Numbered from the stretch's first letter, positions 50,551 through 60,006 are shown. The stretch: DNA of 64,000 nt from Haloarcula salina (GCF_010119195.1 NZ_WRXL01000004.1:365704-429703); one strand, 5' to 3'. Numbers and translations are program-made. The notes: generated by a model not told the origin, from the letters alone.

Positions 50551-51018
50551 TCACTCGGCGAGAATGTGCGCCGGCAGGTCGTCGCGGATGATCGTGTCGC
50601 AGTACTCACAGCGGACGCCGTCGTCACCGACGGCGAACCGCGAGTCGACGGGCTCGTCCTCGGTGGTGATGCAGTTGCGGTTCGGGCACTCGAGGACGCC
50701 GACGACGACGGACGGGCGCTCGACGCGGCGCTTCTCGACGACCTCGTAGTCGCGGATGATGTTGATGGTCGCCGCGGGCGCGATGAGCGAGAGCACGTCC
50801 ACCTCGTCCTGGGAGAGCTCGCGACCCTCGACTTTCACCACGTCCTTGTGGCCCAGGCGGTCCGAGGGCATGTTCATGGCGACCGAGACGGAGTCGCCGC
50901 TTGTACCGTCGATGCCGAGGATGGCGAGGACGTTCAGCGCCTGCCCGCCGGCGATGTGGTCGATGACGGTGCCGTTCCGGATCTTCGAGACGCGGAGTTG
51001 CTGGTCGTTGTCGCTCAT
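50551..51018 (-). CDS. pyrI: aspartate carbamoyltransferase regulatory chain
   Basis: 155-residue allosteric subunit that binds nucleotides and, through a zinc domain, the catalytic chain. The N-terminal part has [28 protein letters not shown], typical of PyrI. The zinc ligands are two Cys in CPNRNC and two in VRCEYC. Catalytic trimers and regulatory dimers form the pyrimidine pathway enzyme. It overlaps pyrB by 4 bp, so the chains are made in step. pyrI is downstream of pyrB, the common order. Confidence 0.95.
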   Translation of the reverse strand: MSDNDQQLRVSKIRNGTVIDHIAGGQALNVLAILGIDGTSGDSVSVAMNMPSDRLGHKDVVKVEGRELSQDEVDVLSLIAPAATINIIRDYEVVEKRRVERPSVVVGVLECPNRNCITTEDEPVDSRFAVGDDGVRCEYCDTIIRDDLPAHILAE

Positions 51019-51929
51019 TGGTCGCCTCCGAGGATCAGGTCGAGCAGGGCCATCCGCACCGGGACGCCGTTGTGGGCCTGCTGGAAGTACTGGGCGTGCG
51101 TGGTCTCGTCGACGTCGTGGGCGATCTCGTCGACGCGGGGCAGCGGGTGCATCACGGTCAGGTCGTCTTTGGCCGCTTCGAGCGTCCCGGCGTCGATCTG
51201 GTACTGGCCGGCGACCTCGCGGTACTCGCTCTCGTCGGGGAAGCGCTCGGCCTGGATGCGCGTCACGTAGAGCACGTCCAGTTCCGGGAGGATCTCGTCT
51301 AAGTCGGTGTGTTCGCGGACCTCTGCGCCGGCCTCGTGGAGGTCGTAGCGGACCGACCGCGGGAGCTGCAGCGACTCCGGGCTGACGAAGTGCTGTCTGG
51401 CGTCGACGGTCGTGAGCGCGTGGGCCAGCGAGTGGACCGTCCGGCCGTACTTCAGGTCACCCATGATGCCGATGGTGAGGTCGTCGAAGCCGGCGTTCTC
51501 CCGGATGGTATAGAGGTCGAGCAGGGTCTGGGTCGGGTGCTGGCCGGCCCCGTCGCCGGCGTTGACGAGCGGGACGTCCACGAACTCGCTCGCCATCTTC
51601 GCCGAGCCTTCCATCGGGTGCCGGAGGACGAGCGCGTCGGTGTAACCCTCGACGACGCGGACGGTGTCGGCCAGGGACTCGCCCTTCTTGACGCTCGAAG
51701 ACTCGACGGATCCCATGTCGACGATGTCGCCGCCCAGACGCTTCATCGCCGTCGTGAAGCTCATCTTCGTCCGGGTGCTCGGCTCGAAAAAGAGCATGCC
51801 GAGCAGCGTGTCGGTGTGTCGGTCCGCGAACGCCCCCGGGTCAGCCGCGATGTCGGCCGCGTGGTCGAGCACCGTCTCGATGTCGCCCCGCGAGAGCTGT
51901 TTCGCGCTGATGATGTGGTCGTGCCGCAT
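51015..51929 (-). CDS. pyrB: aspartate carbamoyltransferase catalytic chain
   Basis: 304 residues. Joins carbamoyl phosphate and aspartate in the second step of pyrimidine synthesis. Carbamoyl phosphate site [12 protein letters not shown] and the [29 protein letters not shown] and [13 protein letters not shown] segments are all present, and the length is normal. A box GATTCAAGAG (51956-51965) lies 27-36 bp before the start, a plausible weak promoter. Active with PyrI in the cytoplasm. Confidence 0.95.
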   Translation of the reverse strand: MRHDHIISAKQLSRGDIETVLDHAADIAADPGAFADRHTDTLLGMLFFEPSTRTKMSFTTAMKRLGGDIVDMGSVESSSVKKGESLADTVRVVEGYTDALVLRHPMEGSAKMASEFVDVPLVNAGDGAGQHPTQTLLDLYTIRENAGFDDLTIGIMGDLKYGRTVHSLAHALTTVDARQHFVSPESLQLPRSVRYDLHEAGAEVREHTDLDEILPELDVLYVTRIQAERFPDESEYREVAGQYQIDAGTLEAAKDDLTVMHPLPRVDEIAHDVDETTHAQYFQQAHNGVPVRMALLDLILGGDQ

Positions 51930-52031
51930 TTCACTCGGTACCGCGCTCCCGACGCTCTTGAATCCCCCGACACGCGGAGGCGGCGTCGGTTCGGCGACGT
52001 GCGACGGTGAGCGACAGTCGCTCCAGCCGGC

Positions 52032-53165
52032 TCAGCTGTGCTGCCACACGTCGACGTGCGGTTCGGTGTAGGCCTTGCCGACGATGTCGACGTCCCCGTC
52101 GCCGTCCAGGTCGACGACCTTCGCCTCGTGGGTCGCGATTCCGGACCCGAGCAGTTCCTGTTCGAAGTTCCCCTCGCCGTCGTTGCGGAACGCGAACTGC
52201 CGCGGCGTGTGGCCCGCTTCGAGGCCCATCTCGGCGACGAAGATGTCCGGCGTCCCGTCGCCGTCCAGGTCGGCCACCTGCAGGCTGTGGGGGTTCGAGA
52301 GGTCGTCGTGCAGCAGCGTCAGCGACCACTCCGGCGGGTCGAACACGCCGAGTCGGGCGGGGCGGTCGTCGAGGTAGGGCTCGTCGCCCTCGACGAGGAC
52401 GATCTCCGGCTCGCCGTCGCCGTCGAGGTCCTCGATAGCGATGCGGGTGCACTCCCACCCCTCGACGATCTGTTCGCGCTCCCAGCCGTCGTCGGTGCGG
52501 TGGAAGACGTTCGGTCCGGCGACGATCTCGGCCTCGCCGTCGCCGTCCACGTCCTCGACGGCGACGCCTTCGACGTTGAGTCCGTCGGCGACGACGTGGC
52601 GGTTCGCCACCGGCCACGGCTCCCGGCGCGGGTTGTCGGGAATGTCGTAGTAGAACACGGTCTGGGACTCCTGGGACAGACCGACGACCTCGTTCTCGCC
52701 GTCGCCGTCCACGTCGGCCACGGCGGTGTCGTGGTACTTCTCGAAGTCGTCCGTGATGAGCCGCCGGGTCCACGTCTTGCGCGGGTCGAGCGGGATTTCG
52801 AACCACCAGAGCTTGTGCCGGTGGATGTTCTGTCCCGCGACGAGGTCGAGTCCGCCGTTGCCGGTCACGTCGCCCAGCGAGCCGCCGACCGACAGCTCCG
52901 GCGCGCGGGCCACGTCGTGGCGCTCCCACCCCGGGTTCTCGTACCAGAAGACGTTCGTCTGCAACCGCCGCGCCAGCGGCCCCATCCCGTACACGGAGAA
53001 CAGGTCGACCGACGTGTCCAAGAGCGGGAGGTCGACGACGTACTCGGTTCCCAACGCGCCGACGATGACGTCCGGGCGGCCGTTCCCGGTGAGGTCGGTC
53101 GTGAGACAGAAACTCATCTGACTCGCCGGCGGCGACTCGTCGATTACCTGATGCCGGAACTCCAT
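52032..53165 (-). CDS. seven-motif FG-GAP/VCBS beta-propeller protein
   Basis: 377 residues with seven calcium-type blade motifs in order: DLTGNGRPDVIVG, DVTGNGGLDLVAG, DVDGDGENEVVGL, DVDGDGEAEIVAG, DLDGDGEPEIVLV, DLDGDGTPDIFVA and DLDGDGDVDIVGK. Seven repeats are what a closed propeller needs. Most such proteins are secreted, but no signal peptide or lipobox is visible at MEFRHQVIDESPPASQM, so this one may stay in the cytoplasm or leave by another route. No catalytic domain is attached. The ATG is 28-35 bp after a CTATAACA box (53193-53200). The nearest gene is a sugar isomerase-like one. Confidence 0.88.
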   Translation of the reverse strand: MEFRHQVIDESPPASQMSFCLTTDLTGNGRPDVIVGALGTEYVVDLPLLDTSVDLFSVYGMGPLARRLQTNVFWYENPGWERHDVARAPELSVGGSLGDVTGNGGLDLVAGQNIHRHKLWWFEIPLDPRKTWTRRLITDDFEKYHDTAVADVDGDGENEVVGLSQESQTVFYYDIPDNPRREPWPVANRHVVADGLNVEGVAVEDVDGDGEAEIVAGPNVFHRTDDGWEREQIVEGWECTRIAIEDLDGDGEPEIVLVEGDEPYLDDRPARLGVFDPPEWSLTLLHDDLSNPHSLQVADLDGDGTPDIFVAEMGLEAGHTPRQFAFRNDGEGNFEQELLGSGIATHEAKVVDLDGDGDVDIVGKAYTEPHVDVWQHS

Positions 53166-53192
53166 GCTCCGGGGGTCCCGACCGAACGGTAT

Positions 53193-53200
53193 TGTTATAG
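53193..53200 (-). promoter_or_regulatory. TATA-like box for the propeller gene
   Basis: CTATAACA on the minus strand, 28-35 bp before the ATG at 53165, in an AT-rich patch (53185-53220). Confidence 0.5.
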
Positions 53201-53246
53201 CCGTATTAATTTGCGGTAACCAGTTCGCCGCGCCGGGACGAGGCGT

Positions 53247-54170
53247 TCACGACCCGCTCGTTCGCGTGCCGATTCGCTCGCGCGGTGCGTCGGACCGACC
53301 GACCAGTCGATCGAGAAGCGCCGCGCCGCCGTCGATTTTCGACTCCGGACTGGTATCGAGTTCGTTCTCGTAGACCAGCCAGTCGACGCCGGCATCGACC
53401 GCGGCGTCGACGACGCGCTTCATGCCGACCGCGCCCTCTCCGTGCGGGACGTTCTCGGCCCCGCCCACGAGGTCCGGACGGGTGACGTCTCGGAGATGGA
53501 CCTTATCGACGCGTCCGTCGACCAGCGAGAGCGCGGCGGTCGGGTCGAATCCCGCCGCACGGACCTCCGCGACCTCGATCTCGAAACTGAGTTCCCCGGG
53601 TCCGGTACGGGCAATGAGGTTCCACAGCGGCGTCTCGCTGGGAATCACGGACGGGTCGTGTGGCGTGAGGCGACGTTGCGCCCGCTGTGCATGATCGGCG
53701 GCCCGGTCCGGAATCGGCGTCGACGAGAGGAGGGACCGGCTGCCGTCCGGCAACAGCGGCCAGAGCGTTCGCCTGTCGTTGTGGAACCCCAGGTCGAACC
53801 CGTCGTCGGCCAGGTCGTCGGCGGCGTCTCGAAGGCGCTCAGCGAGCGAGCGAACCGACCGACGGCTCCGGTAGTGTGACGACGAGACGTGGGGAATGAC
53901 GAGCGAGTCACAACCGACCGTCCGACAGCGTTCGAGGAGGTCCGTCTCGCCGACGACGGCGTCCTCGACGGCCGAGAGGTCGGCGTGGACGGCCACCGGT
54001 TCGAGCCCGGTCTCCGCCAGCGCGTCGGCGACGGATTCCGCCGATTCCTCGTGAAATCGGTGTGCGAACTCCACGCCGTCGTAGCCGGCCTCGTCGACGC
54101 GCCGGAGGAGATCCGGAAGCGGGGCGGGGTGGGAACGGACGCTGTACAACTGGATAGCTCGGTGAGGCAT
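53247..54170 (-). CDS. sugar phosphate isomerase/epimerase-like TIM-barrel protein
   Basis: 307 residues of the xylose-isomerase-like AP endonuclease 2 superfamily. Visible: IQLYSVRSHPAPLPDLLRRVDEAGYDGVEFAH, LEPVAVHADL, DLGFHNDRRTLWPLL, and WLVYENELD at the last strand, placing the usual metal-binding Glu, His and Asp at strand ends. The reaction may be isomerisation of a sugar or inositol derivative, but the substrate is not clear. It starts at Met4 of the open frame (54170), matching the family. The propeller gene downstream is separated by 81 bp and may be independently transcribed. Confidence 0.85.
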   Translation of the reverse strand: MPHRAIQLYSVRSHPAPLPDLLRRVDEAGYDGVEFAHRFHEESAESVADALAETGLEPVAVHADLSAVEDAVVGETDLLERCRTVGCDSLVIPHVSSSHYRSRRSVRSLAERLRDAADDLADDGFDLGFHNDRRTLWPLLPDGSRSLLSSTPIPDRAADHAQRAQRRLTPHDPSVIPSETPLWNLIARTGPGELSFEIEVAEVRAAGFDPTAALSLVDGRVDKVHLRDVTRPDLVGGAENVPHGEGAVGMKRVVDAAVDAGVDWLVYENELDTSPESKIDGGAALLDRLVGRSDAPRERIGTRTSGS

Positions 54171-54399
54171 GCTACCCATGAACAGTGTCGAGGTGGGGGA
54201 GAGAGCGGTATGGTTATACGGAGGCTACGTCGCGAAACCGCACACCGGCGGCGGAGTGAGCGCGAAGCGCTCGCCGGGCCGCGTCGACTAGCGACCCCAT
54301 AACTGCCTGACCACGAATGGCACCTCACAGCACACCCAGATACTCCATGCCCACCAGATCGGGCGAACGTTCAAGGCGGGAGACGCGGCCAATCGCGGT

Positions 54400-55029
54400 A
54401 TGCTTGCAATCGCCGGCGGCAAGGGTGGCTGTGGGAAGACCACAACCGCGCTCGCGCTCGCACGAGCGTTCGCGACGGCGACGGAAGCCCGGCCGCTGGT
54501 CGTCGACACCGACCGCGACATGCCGAACCTCCATCACCGCGCCGGTGTCGACCCGAGCCCTGGGCTCGCCGAGTGCGGGCCCGAGATCGACCCGGCGGCA
54601 CTGGCCCAGCCCGTTCCGCGGTTCCGTGGCGTCGACGTGCTTCCCTGTGCCGGTGCGTCGGCTCCCGCCGTCTCCTCTACCCTCGACGCGCTGGCGCGAC
54701 GCGACCGTACCGTGCTGCTCGATTGCCCGGCGGGTGCCGGCCCCGACGCCGCCGTCCCGCTCCGCGCAGCCGACGAGGCAGTTCTCGTCAGCACGCCGAC
54801 CGAACAGAGCCTCACCGACACCGCGAAGACAGCGGCCATCGCCCGCGAACTGGACGCACCGCCGGCGCTCACGGTACTCGTCGGCGGCGACGGAACGGTC
54901 GATCCGACGCCCCTGGTATCGTGCGAATCGACCGTTCACGTTCCATCGGTATCGGCTCCACTGGCGTCCAACGCGGTCGAGCGCGCGTATCGAGCGGCGG
55001 CGGAAATTCTCAACAAGCGGAATACTTAA
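54400..55029 (+). CDS. ParA/MinD-family ATPase (short)
   Basis: 209 residues with the deviant Walker A GGKGGCGKTT (6-15), VVDTDRDMPNLHHRAGV (Walker A' region) and LLDCPAGAGPDAAVPLRAADEAVLVSTPTEQSL (Walker B-like). It is close to MinD/ParA fold but shorter than typical MinD (about 260-300) and lacks an obvious C-terminal membrane helix. Role: positioning or switching by ATP-dependent dimerisation, partner unknown. Its last bases contain the TATA-like box for the KaiC-like gene that follows 28 bp later. Confidence 0.85.
   Translation: MLAIAGGKGGCGKTTTALALARAFATATEARPLVVDTDRDMPNLHHRAGVDPSPGLAECGPEIDPAALAQPVPRFRGVDVLPCAGASAPAVSSTLDALARRDRTVLLDCPAGAGPDAAVPLRAADEAVLVSTPTEQSLTDTAKTAAIARELDAPPALTVLVGGDGTVDPTPLVSCESTVHVPSVSAPLASNAVERAYRAAAEILNKRNT
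55022..55029 (+). promoter_or_regulatory. TATA-like box for the KaiC-like gene, inside the ParA gene end
   Basis: ATACTTAA at the very end of the ParA gene, 29-36 bp before the ATG at 55058. It suggests that the second gene can be transcribed alone. Confidence 0.5.
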
Positions 55030-55057
55030 TCTGATGGGTCCGTAACGCCCCAGTGGT

Positions 55058-55687
55058 ATGGTGAACCGGCTACGGACGGGGATCGACGTCCTCGACAGGA
55101 AACTCGACGGGGGGATCCCTGCGGGGAGCATCGTCGTGCTCTCCGCACAGCCGGCCAGCCAGGCGGAGTTGTTTCTCTACGAACTCACCGCCACGCGCGG
55201 GACGCTGTGGCTCTCGCTCGACCGGACCGCCGAGTCAGTCGTCGCCAGCATCGAGCAGACCCCGGCCAACACCGGTGATCCGACGGTCCGGCACATCTCC
55301 GGGGAAGCGCCACTCGACAACGCCGGGAAACTCGTCTCGGCCCTGCCGGAGACGTCGAACCTCATCGTCGACCCGCTCGACGTGCTGGAGGCCCAGGAGC
55401 CCCACTCTCGCTTTCGCGCGTTCATGAACGACCTCCAGAACCACATCGTCAACACCGGCAGCCTGGCCATCGTCCACTGCCTCGACGGCCGCGACGTCCC
55501 GCCGCTCCGGGACACCACCGAACACTTCGCCGACGTGGTGTTTCAGCTCGACACGACCACGAACGGCGACGAAGTCGAGAACCGCCTCGCGATTCCGAAG
55601 TTCCGCGGCGGCCGTGCGCCCACCGACGTCATCAAGCTCAATCTGGTCGAAGAGGTCAGCATCGACACCAGCCGCGACATCGCGTGA
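55058..55687 (+). CDS. RecA/KaiC-like protein with degenerate P-loop
   Basis: 209 residues. The start RLRTGIDVLDRKLDGGIPAGSIVVLSAQPASQAELFLYEL aligns with KaiC/RadA proteins, in which the GIDxLDxxLxGGIPxGS part precedes the P-loop. Here the loop reads SAQPASQAE: the Gly residues and Lys-Thr are gone, so ATP binding is unlikely. Later parts NLIVDPLDVLEAQE (Walker B position), HIVNTGSLAIVHCLDG and ADVVFQLDT keep the fold. A pseudo-ATPase that could regulate the neighbouring ParA-like protein is a fair inference. Similar haloarchaeal proteins are listed as DUF7125-like. Confidence 0.8.
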   Translation: MVNRLRTGIDVLDRKLDGGIPAGSIVVLSAQPASQAELFLYELTATRGTLWLSLDRTAESVVASIEQTPANTGDPTVRHISGEAPLDNAGKLVSALPETSNLIVDPLDVLEAQEPHSRFRAFMNDLQNHIVNTGSLAIVHCLDGRDVPPLRDTTEHFADVVFQLDTTTNGDEVENRLAIPKFRGGRAPTDVIKLNLVEEVSIDTSRDIA

Positions 55688-55721
55688 TTCCGTCGCGACC
55701 CACCGAGTAGTTCCAGCGAAG

Positions 55722-55907
55722 CTACGGCTCCCTGTTTGTCGATCCGAGTTCCGTCCCGACGAGTACCAGCGCGAATATCCCGAGGCCGACCCCGAGTCCA
55801 AGCCCCACTCCGAACAGCAGACTCGCCGTCAGGACGTACGTCCCGACGCCGATGGCGACGGCGGGTGGAACCGAGAGCAGGGACGGGTACACCAGCGACG
55901 CGCGCAT
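55722..55907 (-). CDS. small membrane protein, two helices
   Basis: 61 residues from the ATG at 55907: MRASLVYPSLLSVPPAVAIGVG, then a second Gly-rich helix GVGLGLGVGLGIFALVLVG and a polar end GTELGSTNREP. The open frame continues upstream in Ser/Arg/Pro-rich sequence that does not look like protein. It has no known family and stands between the KaiC-like and FKBP genes. Glycine repeats in the second helix suggest tight helix packing. Expression is not certain. Confidence 0.6.
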   Translation of the reverse strand: MRASLVYPSLLSVPPAVAIGVGTYVLTASLLFGVGLGLGVGLGIFALVLVGTELGSTNREP

Positions 55908-56040
55908 GGGCGGAGATGTCGGGCCGGCCGGATAACCGTTGCTCACGCGGGCGACAGTCACGGACGGTACCGCTGCACCGAAGAGACAGACCTCGCTGTC
56001 GCTCGACCCGGAGAAACCGCTCGCGCCGCTCGCGGTACGT

Positions 56041-56979
56041 CTACTCCTCGGCGCCTTCGATCTCTTCGACGATTTCCTCGGCGTCAACGTCGGCGTCTTC
56101 CAGCGCTTCCTCGATGTCAGCGCCGCCGGCTCCGCCCATGCCGCCCATCATTCCGGGCATACCCATGCCGCCGCCACCGATCTCTTCCTGAACGATGATG
56201 CGGTCGATGTCGAGCAGTTGGGTCAGCTGCTGGGCGATCTGCTGTTTGCCCATCATCCACTGCTGGTTCATCGTCAGCTGGGGCGTCGCCTCGATGTACA
56301 GCGTCTCCTTCTCGACCTCGACGGTCTCGTACTCGGGCTCCGCGTCCTCGTCGTCTTCGTCGTCCTCGCTCTCGACGAGCTGTTCCTCCTCGACGGAGTC
56401 GGTCTGGAACCACACGTCGAGCTCCATATCGAGCATCATCTGGATGATGCCCTGGGCCTTCTCCTCGCGGTCCGTGACCTCGTTCAGGATCTCGTACTCG
56501 TACTCGACGTCCTCGCCGGCGAGCGGGTGGTTGAAGTCGACGCGCGCGCGGCCGCCGATGATCGTCTCGACGTGGCCGTGCTGGCCCTCGATGTCGACGT
56601 GTGCGCCGGGGTAGCGGTCGTCCTCGGGGATCTTGTCCTTCGAGACGGTGCGGACCTCTTCCTCGTCGTACTCGCCGAAGGCGTCCTCGGCGGTGACCGT
56701 GACGGTCCCCTCGTCACCGACGTCCTTCCCGTAGATGTCCTGCTCGACGTCAGGGAAGATGTGGTTCTCGCCCAGGACGATGGTGCGCGGGCCGAACTCC
56801 TGCTGGTCGGTGTCGATACCGTCGTCGGCCGCGACCTCCTCGTCGGTCGTGTCGACGAGCTGGCCCTCCTCGACGGTACGGGCGGTGTAGGCGAGCTTCA
56901 CGACGTCGCCTTTCTGCAGTCCCTCTTGTGCTTCTGCTTCCGACTCTTCCTCGGCTTCGGTCTCGGACTCGTTGCTCAT
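56041..56979 (-). CDS. FKBP-type peptidyl-prolyl isomerase (SlyD-like) with C-terminal extension
   Basis: 312 residues. An acidic start (1-20) is followed by a FKBP domain: GLQKGDVVKLAYTART, then PRTIVLGENHIFPDVEQDIYGKDVGDEG. An insert-in-flap segment (YDEEEVRTVSKDKIPEDDRYPGAHVDIEG) marks the SlyD type, with FNHPLAGEDVEYEYEI ending the FKBP fold. A further 130-residue region, with WMMGKQQIAQQLTQLLDIDRIIVQEE, and a Gly-Met-rich GGGGMGMPGMMGGMGG stretch is typical of archaeal members. It speeds Pro isomerisation and shields unfolded proteins. A TTAA box (57003-57010) is about 24-31 bp before the ATG. Confidence 0.9.
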   Translation of the reverse strand: MSNESETEAEEESEAEAQEGLQKGDVVKLAYTARTVEEGQLVDTTDEEVAADDGIDTDQQEFGPRTIVLGENHIFPDVEQDIYGKDVGDEGTVTVTAEDAFGEYDEEEVRTVSKDKIPEDDRYPGAHVDIEGQHGHVETIIGGRARVDFNHPLAGEDVEYEYEILNEVTDREEKAQGIIQMMLDMELDVWFQTDSVEEEQLVESEDDEDDEDAEPEYETVEVEKETLYIEATPQLTMNQQWMMGKQQIAQQLTQLLDIDRIIVQEEIGGGGMGMPGMMGGMGGAGGADIEEALEDADVDAEEIVEEIEGAEE

Positions 56980-57000
56980 ACCCTGTTCGTCAGTCGTGGC

Positions 57001-57010
57001 ACTCTTAAGG
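57001..57010 (-). promoter_or_regulatory. TATA-like box for the FKBP gene
   Basis: CCTTAAGAGT on the minus strand, 22-31 bp before the ATG at 56979, supporting that start over longer upstream frames. Confidence 0.45.
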
Positions 57011-57091
57011 ACAACGTTTCCCGGCCAGCAGGGAGGACGAGTGGCTTCGATTGCCCCCGACGGCCTCGTCGCGTACCGGCCGGTCAGTCGG

Positions 57092-58120
57092 TCAGTAGTC
57101 GCTCTCGGCGAGCAGGCGATCGAACTTCTCCCGGTCGACGTTCCGCCCGGAGATCGGGATGACGACGGTCTCGCCCCGGAGGTCGGAACCGGCCTGGAGC
57201 GCGCCGGCGACGGCCGTCGCACAGGCCCCCTCGGTGACGATGCGATCGGTCGCGAACAGGCGGGCGACGGCGTCCTCGATGGCCTCCTCGGAGACCAGCC
57301 GGAAGTCGGCCAGCCCGTCGCGCAAGATTTCCGTAGTGAGCGCGAACGGGACGCGGGTCGCGATTCCCTCTGCGATGGTGTCGACGCTGTCGAGCGCCGC
57401 CAGCGTCCCCTCGTTCCAGGCGCGGTACATCGCCGGCGCGCCCTCGGCCTGCACGCCGACGACGGCGGCGTCGGTCAGTTCGCCCAGGGTGAGGCAGTAT
57501 CCCGCCGCCGAGGTGCCGCCGCCGACGGGACAGAAGATCCGGTCCACGTCGGGGCGCTCGTCGACGATTTCGAGGCCGGCGGTCCCGACGCCGGCGATGA
57601 GCGCCGGTTCGTTCCCGGAGTGGACGTAGCGCGCCTCGCGCTCGACGGCCAGTTCCTCGACGCGCTCGCGGGCCTCGTCGTAGTCCGCGCCGTACTGGAG
57701 GACCTCCGCGCCCAACTGCTCCAGTGCCGCGACCTTGCCGGCGTTGGCGTCCTCGGGAACGCCGATGGTCACGGGCACGCCGAACTCCCGGCCGGCCCAG
57801 GCGATGGACTGACCGTGGTTGCCTGTGCTCGCCGCCAGCAGCCCGGCGTCGCGGAACTCCTCGTCGAGCGACGCGACGAGGTTCACCCCGCCGCGGACCT
57901 TGAACGCGCCGGTCGGGAGCGTGTCCTCGCGCTTGAGCAGAACGTCGGCGTCGAGCGCCTCGGAGAGCGGTTCGCTACGGACCAGCGGCGTCTGGGGGAG
58001 GTGCTGTCTGACGCGGCGGCGGGCGCGAGCGACCGTCGCGACCGTCGGCGGCGTCAGGTCGTGATACGGGAAGACGGTCGTCTCGTCGGGGGACTCGATC
58101 GGTTCGTAGCGACCGGCCAT
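57092..58120 (-). CDS. PLP-dependent threonine dehydratase-like enzyme
   Basis: 342 residues of fold-type II PLP enzymes. The PLP lysine is Lys74 in TGAFKVRGG; STGNHGQSIAWAG binds the phosphate side, and CPVGGGTSAAGYC is the Gly-rich PLP phosphate loop. The order is that of threonine ammonia-lyase (IlvA, 2-oxobutanoate from threonine) or serine racemase/dehydratase. A C-terminal ACT domain is lacking, so it is probably the non-allosteric catabolic type. Met9 of the open frame (58120) is the chosen start; a CTTTACTG box about 27-35 bp upstream supports it. Confidence 0.88.
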   Translation of the reverse strand: MAGRYEPIESPDETTVFPYHDLTPPTVATVARARRRVRQHLPQTPLVRSEPLSEALDADVLLKREDTLPTGAFKVRGGVNLVASLDEEFRDAGLLAASTGNHGQSIAWAGREFGVPVTIGVPEDANAGKVAALEQLGAEVLQYGADYDEARERVEELAVEREARYVHSGNEPALIAGVGTAGLEIVDERPDVDRIFCPVGGGTSAAGYCLTLGELTDAAVVGVQAEGAPAMYRAWNEGTLAALDSVDTIAEGIATRVPFALTTEILRDGLADFRLVSEEAIEDAVARLFATDRIVTEGACATAVAGALQAGSDLRGETVVIPISGRNVDREKFDRLLAESDY

Positions 58121-58200
58121 ACCCCTACTCGGGGGAGCGGGCACAGTAAAGGGCGCGGTCGAAGCGAGCGCTTTTCACCGATCCGGCCGACGAACGCGGT

Positions 58201-58743
58201 ATGTACGAGGTCGAGGTCAAAGTGCCGGCGGACATCGAGGCGGTCGCCGACCGACTCGACGAGATGGGTGCAGAGCACGTCGACACGGTGATTCAGGAGG
58301 ACACGTACTACGACGCGCCTCACCGTGACTTCGCCGAGACCGACGAGGCGTTCCGGATCCGCCGCGAGACCAGGAAGGGCGAGACGGCCGCGAAGATCAC
58401 CTACAAGGGGCCGCTCGTCGAGGCCGAGTCCAAGACCCGCGAGGAGTTCGAGACCGGCGTCGCCGACGGTGACAGCGTCGACGCCATCGTCACGCGCCTC
58501 GGGTTCGACCCGGCCGCGACTGTCCGCAAGAATCGGCGGGTCTTCCAGGTCAGGGACTACGCCGTCACGCTCGACGCCGTCGACGGCGTGGGAACCTTCG
58601 TCGAGGTCGAGACGGAGACGGACGGCGACATCGAACCCGCCCGCGAGGGGGCCTACGAGGTGCTCCGCGACCTCGGCCTCGACCCGGCCGACCAGCAGCG
58701 GACCTCGTATCTCGGGCTGCTGCTCGATGATGCGAGCGAGTAA
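58201..58743 (+). CDS. CYTH-domain protein (CyaB-like class IV adenylyl cyclase / thiamine-triphosphatase fold)
   Basis: 180 residues, a single CYTH tunnel-fold domain. The signature E-x-E-x-K is at Glu3, Glu5 and Lys7 (MYEVEVKV), and FRIRRETRKGETAAKITYKGP, EEFETGV and FVEVETETDGD supply the charged residues that line the tunnel. Such enzymes hydrolyse or cyclise triphosphates; archaeal members may be triphosphatases instead of cyclases. Start ATG at 58201 just after a CTTTTCACC box (58171-58179). Single gene. Confidence 0.88.
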   Translation: MYEVEVKVPADIEAVADRLDEMGAEHVDTVIQEDTYYDAPHRDFAETDEAFRIRRETRKGETAAKITYKGPLVEAESKTREEFETGVADGDSVDAIVTRLGFDPAATVRKNRRVFQVRDYAVTLDAVDGVGTFVEVETETDGDIEPAREGAYEVLRDLGLDPADQQRTSYLGLLLDDASE

Positions 58744-58770
58744 TCTTTCTCTCCAGAACTGTTCCCGTAA

Positions 58771-58777
58771 GTTATAG
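58771..58777 (+). promoter_or_regulatory. TATA-like box for the SAM synthetase gene
   Basis: GTTATAG, 27-33 bp before the ATG at 58804; it supports that start over the GTG at 58798. Confidence 0.5.
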
Positions 58778-58803
58778 AACCCGGCACAGCGAAGGCCGTG
58801 GTA

Positions 58804-60006
58804 ATGACCGAACGGAACATCCACGTCCAGCCCGCGAGCGGGCTCGCCGTCGAAGACCAGGACATCGAAGTCGTCGAGCGAAAGGGGATCGGCCACCCAG
58901 ACTCCATCTGCGACGGCGTCGCAGAGACAGTGTCCCGCGCGCTGGCCCAGACGTACATCGACCGGTTCGGAAAGGTCCTCCACTACAACACCGACGAGAC
59001 CCAGCTCGTCGCGGGCACGGCCGCACCGGCCTACGGCGGCGGTGAAGTGCTCGAACCCATCTACCTGCTCGTCGTCGGCCGCGCAACGAAGGCGTACGAC
59101 GGCCAGCGCGTCCCCGCCGAGAGCATCGCCCTGCAGGCCGCGCGGGACTACCTCGCAGAGCAGTTCCCGCACCTCGACCTCGGCTCGGACATCATCGTCG
59201 ACGTGCAACTCGGTGAGGGATCGGGCGACCTCCAGACCGTCTTCGGCGAGGAGGGGACCGTCCCGATGGCCAACGACACCAGCTACGGCGTCGGCCACGC
59301 GCCCCTCTCGGAGACCGAGCAGATCGTCCTCCAGACCGAGCGCCAACTGACCGGCCAGTACGCCGACGAGAACCCCGTCGTCGGGCAAGACGTGAAGGTG
59401 ATGGGCAAGCGAGAGGGCGACCACATCGACGTGACCGTCGCCGTCGCGATGGTCGACGAGCACGTCCCCGACCTCGCCGCGTACACGGACGCCGTCGACC
59501 GCGTCCGCGACTTCGTCTCGGACCTCGCAACCGAACACACCGACCGCGACGTGACCGTCCACGTCAACACGGCCGACGACTACGACGCCGAGTCGATCTA
59601 CCTCACGACGACCGGAACCAGCGCCGAACAGGGCGACGACGGCTCCGTCGGCCGCGGGAACCGCGCCAACGGCCTCATCACGCCGAACCGACCGATGAGC
59701 ATGGAAGCCACCTCGGGTAAGAACCCAGTCAACCACATCGGGAAGATCTACAACCTCCTCTCGACGGAGATCGCCCGGTCCGTCGCGGGCGAGGTCGACG
59801 GCATCCGGCAGGTCCAGATGCGCCTGCTCTCGCAGATCGGCTCGCCCATCGACGAACCGCACATCGCCGACGCGACCATCGTTACGGACGACGGCGTCGC
59901 CGTCGGCGACGTAGCGGACGACGTGCGGGCGGCCATCGACGACGAACTCGCCGACGTGACCGACATCACGCGACAGGTCATCGATGGCGACCTCACGACG
60001 TTCTGA
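58804..60006 (+). CDS. mat: archaeal S-adenosylmethionine synthetase
   Basis: 400 residues. Makes SAM from methionine and ATP. It is of the archaeal type, not close to bacterial Met[36 protein letters not shown] and [16 protein letters not shown] are the matching segments, with [32 protein letters not shown] near the end. Length is standard. ATG at 58804 chosen over GTG at 58798 because of the promoter. Cytoplasmic, essential. The thiI gene follows 51 bp later on the same strand. Confidence 0.95.
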   Translation: MTERNIHVQPASGLAVEDQDIEVVERKGIGHPDSICDGVAETVSRALAQTYIDRFGKVLHYNTDETQLVAGTAAPAYGGGEVLEPIYLLVVGRATKAYDGQRVPAESIALQAARDYLAEQFPHLDLGSDIIVDVQLGEGSGDLQTVFGEEGTVPMANDTSYGVGHAPLSETEQIVLQTERQLTGQYADENPVVGQDVKVMGKREGDHIDVTVAVAMVDEHVPDLAAYTDAVDRVRDFVSDLATEHTDRDVTVHVNTADDYDAESIYLTTTGTSAEQGDDGSVGRGNRANGLITPNRPMSMEATSGKNPVNHIGKIYNLLSTEIARSVAGEVDGIRQVQMRLLSQIGSPIDEPHIADATIVTDDGVAVGDVADDVRAAIDDELADVTDITRQVIDGDLTTF

